DNA of 6,628 nt from Chloroflexota bacterium (GTDB lineage Bacteria > Chloroflexota > Limnocylindria > QHBO01). Under the pieces are notes generated by a model that was not told where the DNA came from, ran no database searches, and was given only the letters and a program-made list of their open reading frames with translations. A program made the translations under genes and the position numbers. The DNA lies in contig JAPSGM010000110.1 in the NCBI GenBank assembly GCA_031177555.1, forward strand, positions 1 through 6,628, in the 5' to 3' direction. Of the stretch, positions 5,313-6,628 are shown in pieces; position 1 is the first letter of the stretch, and each line of letters starts with the position of its first letter.

Positions 5313-5654
5313 CCGGGGATGGCGAGCGGGAAGCGGACTGCCTGCATCCCGTCTCTGACGAAGCGGTCGGTGGACCTCGATCCGGTTAGTGGCGCGTGGA
5401 CGATTGACCCCATGACACACGCCGAGATGGTCGCCGCTGCAGCCAGCGGCCGGGGCGGGCGATGGGCGCACGACTACACCATCACCGTGCATGACGCCTT
5501 CCGGGACGTCGCGAGTGTGACGCTGAACTCGGCCGGTTTCGTGGACTACCTGCATATCGCACGGTTCGAGGATCGCTGGCGCATCGTCAACGTGCTGTGG
5601 AAGCCGTTGGACCGCTGGTCGGACCGCCTCCTCTCCTCCGCGATGATCGGATGA
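5231..5654 (+). pseudogene. NTF2-like (putative lumazine-binding, Lumazine_bd_2-type) gene with a frameshift
   Basis: From ATG 5231 the frame reads MPRLEQVSAEDIASIERAAR, DYIEAYLTGDGEREADCLHP and then out of phase to a TAG at 5387-5389. The next frame continues the same family: SLTKRSVDLDPVSGAW, MTHAEMVAAAASGRG, WAHDYTITVHDAF, then VDYLHIARFEDRWRIVNVLW and a TGA at 5652. Dropping one base near 5351 (CAT CCC g TCT CTG) joins them into one protein of about 140 residues, the usual length for this fold. The join DCLHP/SLTKRSVDLDP is where the family has its conserved 'LHP.L.KR' turn, so one ancestral gene is clear. The fold binds small hydrophobic ligands or acts as a partner domain; no specific role can be given. 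The break may be real decay or a 1-nt sequence error. If it is an error, this is an intact gene following the cyclase and small gene. Confidence 0.82.
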
Positions 5655-5720
5655 CCTTGGACCAGCTCGGCGCGATGGCCCGCGGAACCTCCTTTGCTAT
5701 GCATCTTCGCCCCGGCGGCC

Positions 5721-5960
5721 CTAGGCGAACAGCCAGCCCCGGAAGGCTCGGTTCAGGAACGGGAAGACCACATAGACCAGGAGCGGGACCAGCAGGAGCG
5801 TAACCAAAAGGGTCCGCAGAGGCAGTGGCCACGTTTCCATCAGTGGCCCGAGCAACGCCAGTGTGGCCGTCAGAATCGGGTACACCCCGAGCCAGGTGAT
5901 CACCGCCAGCTTGTAGCGTGGCGGCCGGGCAGGCGGCAAGGGTGCGTGCTCTTCGCTCAT
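5721..5960 (-). CDS. Small two-helix membrane protein, like the C-terminal module of some antibiotic-biosynthesis-monooxygenase (ABM) proteins
   Basis: 79 residues. A proline-rich start (SEEHAPLPPARPPRYK) leads to two hydrophobic helices, about residues 18-40 (LAVITWLGVYPILTATLALL) and 47-69 (LRTLLVTLLLVPLLVYVVFP), and ends LNRAFRGWLFA. The pattern 'PPR.K...VTWL..YP...PL....LPLR.L..T..LVPL..YV..P...R.F..WL' resembles the membrane module found at the C-terminus of certain ABM-domain proteins and also as short separate proteins; its function is unknown. The ATG at 5960 is chosen over a longer frame because GGAGG (5970-5966) lies 5 nt upstream and the extra N-terminal sequence lacks sense. A TAGCAT hexamer (5982-5977) could be its -10. 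It converges on the NTF2-like gene with a 66-bp gap showing no evident terminator. Confidence 0.8.
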   Translation of the reverse strand: MSEEHAPLPPARPPRYKLAVITWLGVYPILTATLALLGPLMETWPLPLRTLLVTLLLVPLLVYVVFPFLNRAFRGWLFA

Positions 5961-6123
5961 CGGGACCTCCGGCGGCATGCTACACGTCGCGTCTCTGATG
6001 GCACCGCAGGCGGCACCACGGCGTGATACCCGCCCCGGCGACCTTGCGAAAATATGGCCCACCGCCGCCAGGGTCGGACGGGGCCGCTGATCCGCGAGGG
6101 TCGGGCGGTGCAGGCGACTCCGC
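5961..6123. other. Spacer between two minus-strand genes, no gene seen
   Basis: Between the VOC stop and the small membrane gene's start, 163 bp contain hairpin repeat copy B (6082-6118), a possible minus-strand -10 TAGCAT (5982-5977) and the Shine-Dalgarno site GGAGGT (5970-5965) of the membrane gene. A local A/T-rich spot (GAAAATAT, about 6048-6055) has no obvious role. Confidence 0.5.
6082..6118 (+). repeat. Dispersed hairpin repeat, copy B, just past the VOC gene
   Basis: 37 bp matching 4132-4167 (34 of 37 aligned positions). Here the stem is better than in copy A: CCGCTGATCC pairs with GGGTCGG and CGG through a G·U pair or two and one bulged G, around the same GCGA loop. It begins 5 bp past the stop of the minus-strand VOC gene, so in that transcript it would form a 3' hairpin, but no T-tract follows. 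Confidence 0.65.
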
Positions 6124-6483
6124 CTATTCGCTCCTCGAATACAGGCTCAACCGATGTCCTGCGGGATCTCGCAGCCACGCATGGCGCGCACCCCATGGCA
6201 TGTCCGCAGGCAGTGCATCGAACTGAACACCGCGAATCGACAGGCGTTCAACAACCGCGTCGACATCGCCGACCTCGATGTTGAGCTCGACAGCCGGTAA
6301 CGCTCCTTTTGCCGCGGGTTCCATCCCCATGTGAGCACCCCCGCCGCCTCCGACGCGAAGGTAGTCGCCCTCGTCGACGAGCATGTCCAGTCCGAGGAGA
6401 TTCACGTAGAACTCCCGCATCGCGGCCAGATCATGAGTCGTGATAAACAAGTGAGTGAGCCGGGGCTTTCGTTGAGTCGTCAT
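6124..6483 (-). CDS. VOC-superfamily (glyoxalase/bleomycin-resistance fold) protein
   Basis: 119 residues from ATG 6483, the usual single-domain length with two βαβββ modules. Module one opens with LTHLFITTHDLAAMREFYVN and LLGLDMLVDEGDYLRVG (about 9-45). Module two opens with AVELNIEVGDVDAVVERLSI (64-83) and closes with HAWLRDPAGHRLSLYS (101-116), the typical 'RDP.G..L.LY' ending. Family members are metal-dependent lyases, dioxygenases or binding proteins; the substrate cannot be told. His11 and Glu66 or Glu70 could bind metal, but the usual last Glu of the closing strand is replaced by Ser113, so catalysis of the glyoxalase I type is doubtful. The start is supported by TACGGT (6496-6491) 7 nt upstream and the clean 'MTTQRKPRLTH' beginning; a longer frame to 6561 would run into the divergent gene. 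Confidence 0.9.
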   Translation of the reverse strand: MTTQRKPRLTHLFITTHDLAAMREFYVNLLGLDMLVDEGDYLRVGGGGGAHMGMEPAAKGALPAVELNIEVGDVDAVVERLSIRGVQFDALPADMPWGARHAWLRDPAGHRLSLYSRSE

Positions 6484-6534
6484 GGGACCCACCGTATGAC
6501 GTGGGGCAATACGGCTCGGCACTATCATCAGCGG
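6484..6534. promoter_or_regulatory. Divergent leaderless promoter region, VOC gene and small gene copy 2
   Basis: Only 51 bp separate the two start codons. On the plus strand TATCAT (6523-6528, one mismatch to TATAAT) is followed by 6 nt and ATG 6535. On the minus strand TACGGT (6496-6491) is followed by 7 nt and ATG 6483. Neither start has a Shine-Dalgarno sequence, and no clear -35 is seen for either. The two -35 regions would overlap in the middle, so the genes may compete for or share control. Confidence 0.5.
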
Positions 6535-6628
6535 ATGCGATCGCTCGGCGCCGTGACGCAAGCCTGGACGGCCGCTGAGGCCGCGCTACCGCCCGGCTGG
6601 CACATCGCTGGGGTGTGGCGCTTCGATG
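6535..6628 (+). CDS. Small unrecognised protein, copy 2, partial (runs off the right edge)
   Basis: The 31 visible codons, MRSLGAVTQAWTAAEAALPP then GWHIAGVWRFD, are 25 of 31 identical to the start of the protein at 5004. Nine of the twelve base differences lie in codons that change an amino acid, and the conserved core (TQAWTAAEAALP.GW..AGVWRFD) is kept, which argues that both copies are or were real genes. Unlike copy 1, which follows the cyclase by 3 nt, this copy has its own -10 (TATCAT) 6 nt before the ATG. The 3' end lies outside the window. Function unknown. Confidence 0.7.
   Translation, partial: MRSLGAVTQAWTAAEAALPPGWHIAGVWRFD
6535..6628 (+). repeat. Direct repeat, copy 2 (truncated by the window end)
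   Basis: Gap-free match to 5004-5097 at a constant offset of 1531 bp (82 of 94 positions). Similarity stops abruptly upstream of the ATG, so the duplication visible here begins at the start codon and does not include the promoter. Confidence 0.9.

Noticed and set aside
5655..5720. Terminator between converging NTF2-like and membrane genes
   Set aside because: I find no convincing stem-loop with a T-tract in the 66 bp.
5651..5803. ATGA overlap opening a frame after the NTF2-like gene
   Set aside because: The frame turns at once into Gly/Arg/Pro sequence antisense to the small membrane protein.

Overview
The window is a GC-rich stretch of bacterial chromosome with many small accessory genes. 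No rRNA, tRNA, CRISPR array or transposase is visible. Gene content (a RES/Xre toxin-antitoxin pair, a class III nucleotide cyclase with a Cys-pair N-terminus, a BBE-type flavin oxidase, VanZ, NTF2-like and VOC proteins) and frequent leaderless-looking starts would suit a Chloroflexota or Actinomycetota bacterium. That placement is inference from style; no marker gene is present.

Left part (1-3618). A partial DUF1579-like gene runs leftward off the edge. A VanZ-family membrane protein diverges from it. A palindrome-rich spacer follows, then a RES/Xre toxin-antitoxin operon whose promoter contains a 12-bp tandem repeat. A covalent-flavin FAD oxidase gene points back at the toxin gene, and the two converge with a 65-bp overlap.

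Middle (3619-4199). This stretch has no intact gene. Base composition drops: two 60-base lines inside it (3841-3960) are 58-60% GC by hand count, against 80% for a line inside the oxidase gene. It holds a possible frameshifted gene remnant on the minus strand and the first copy of a hairpin-forming repeat.

Right part (4200-6628). A class III adenylate/guanylate cyclase gene is followed after 3 nt by a small unrecognised gene, then by an NTF2/lumazine-binding-like gene broken by a 1-nt frameshift. On the minus strand lie a small two-helix membrane protein and a VOC (glyoxalase-fold) protein. The window ends in a second copy of the small unrecognised gene: its first 94 nt match copy 1 at 82 of 94 positions with no indel.

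Two themes stand out. First, four genes (579, 1369, 4200, 6535) carry a TANNNT -10 hexamer ending exactly 6 nt before the start codon, and VOC has one at 7 nt; this is the geometry of leaderless transcripts. Two other genes (oxidase, small membrane protein) have strong Shine-Dalgarno sites instead. Second, a repeated hairpin followed further on by a copy of the same small gene occurs twice, with different genes between, suggesting duplication or cassette-like growth of this region.
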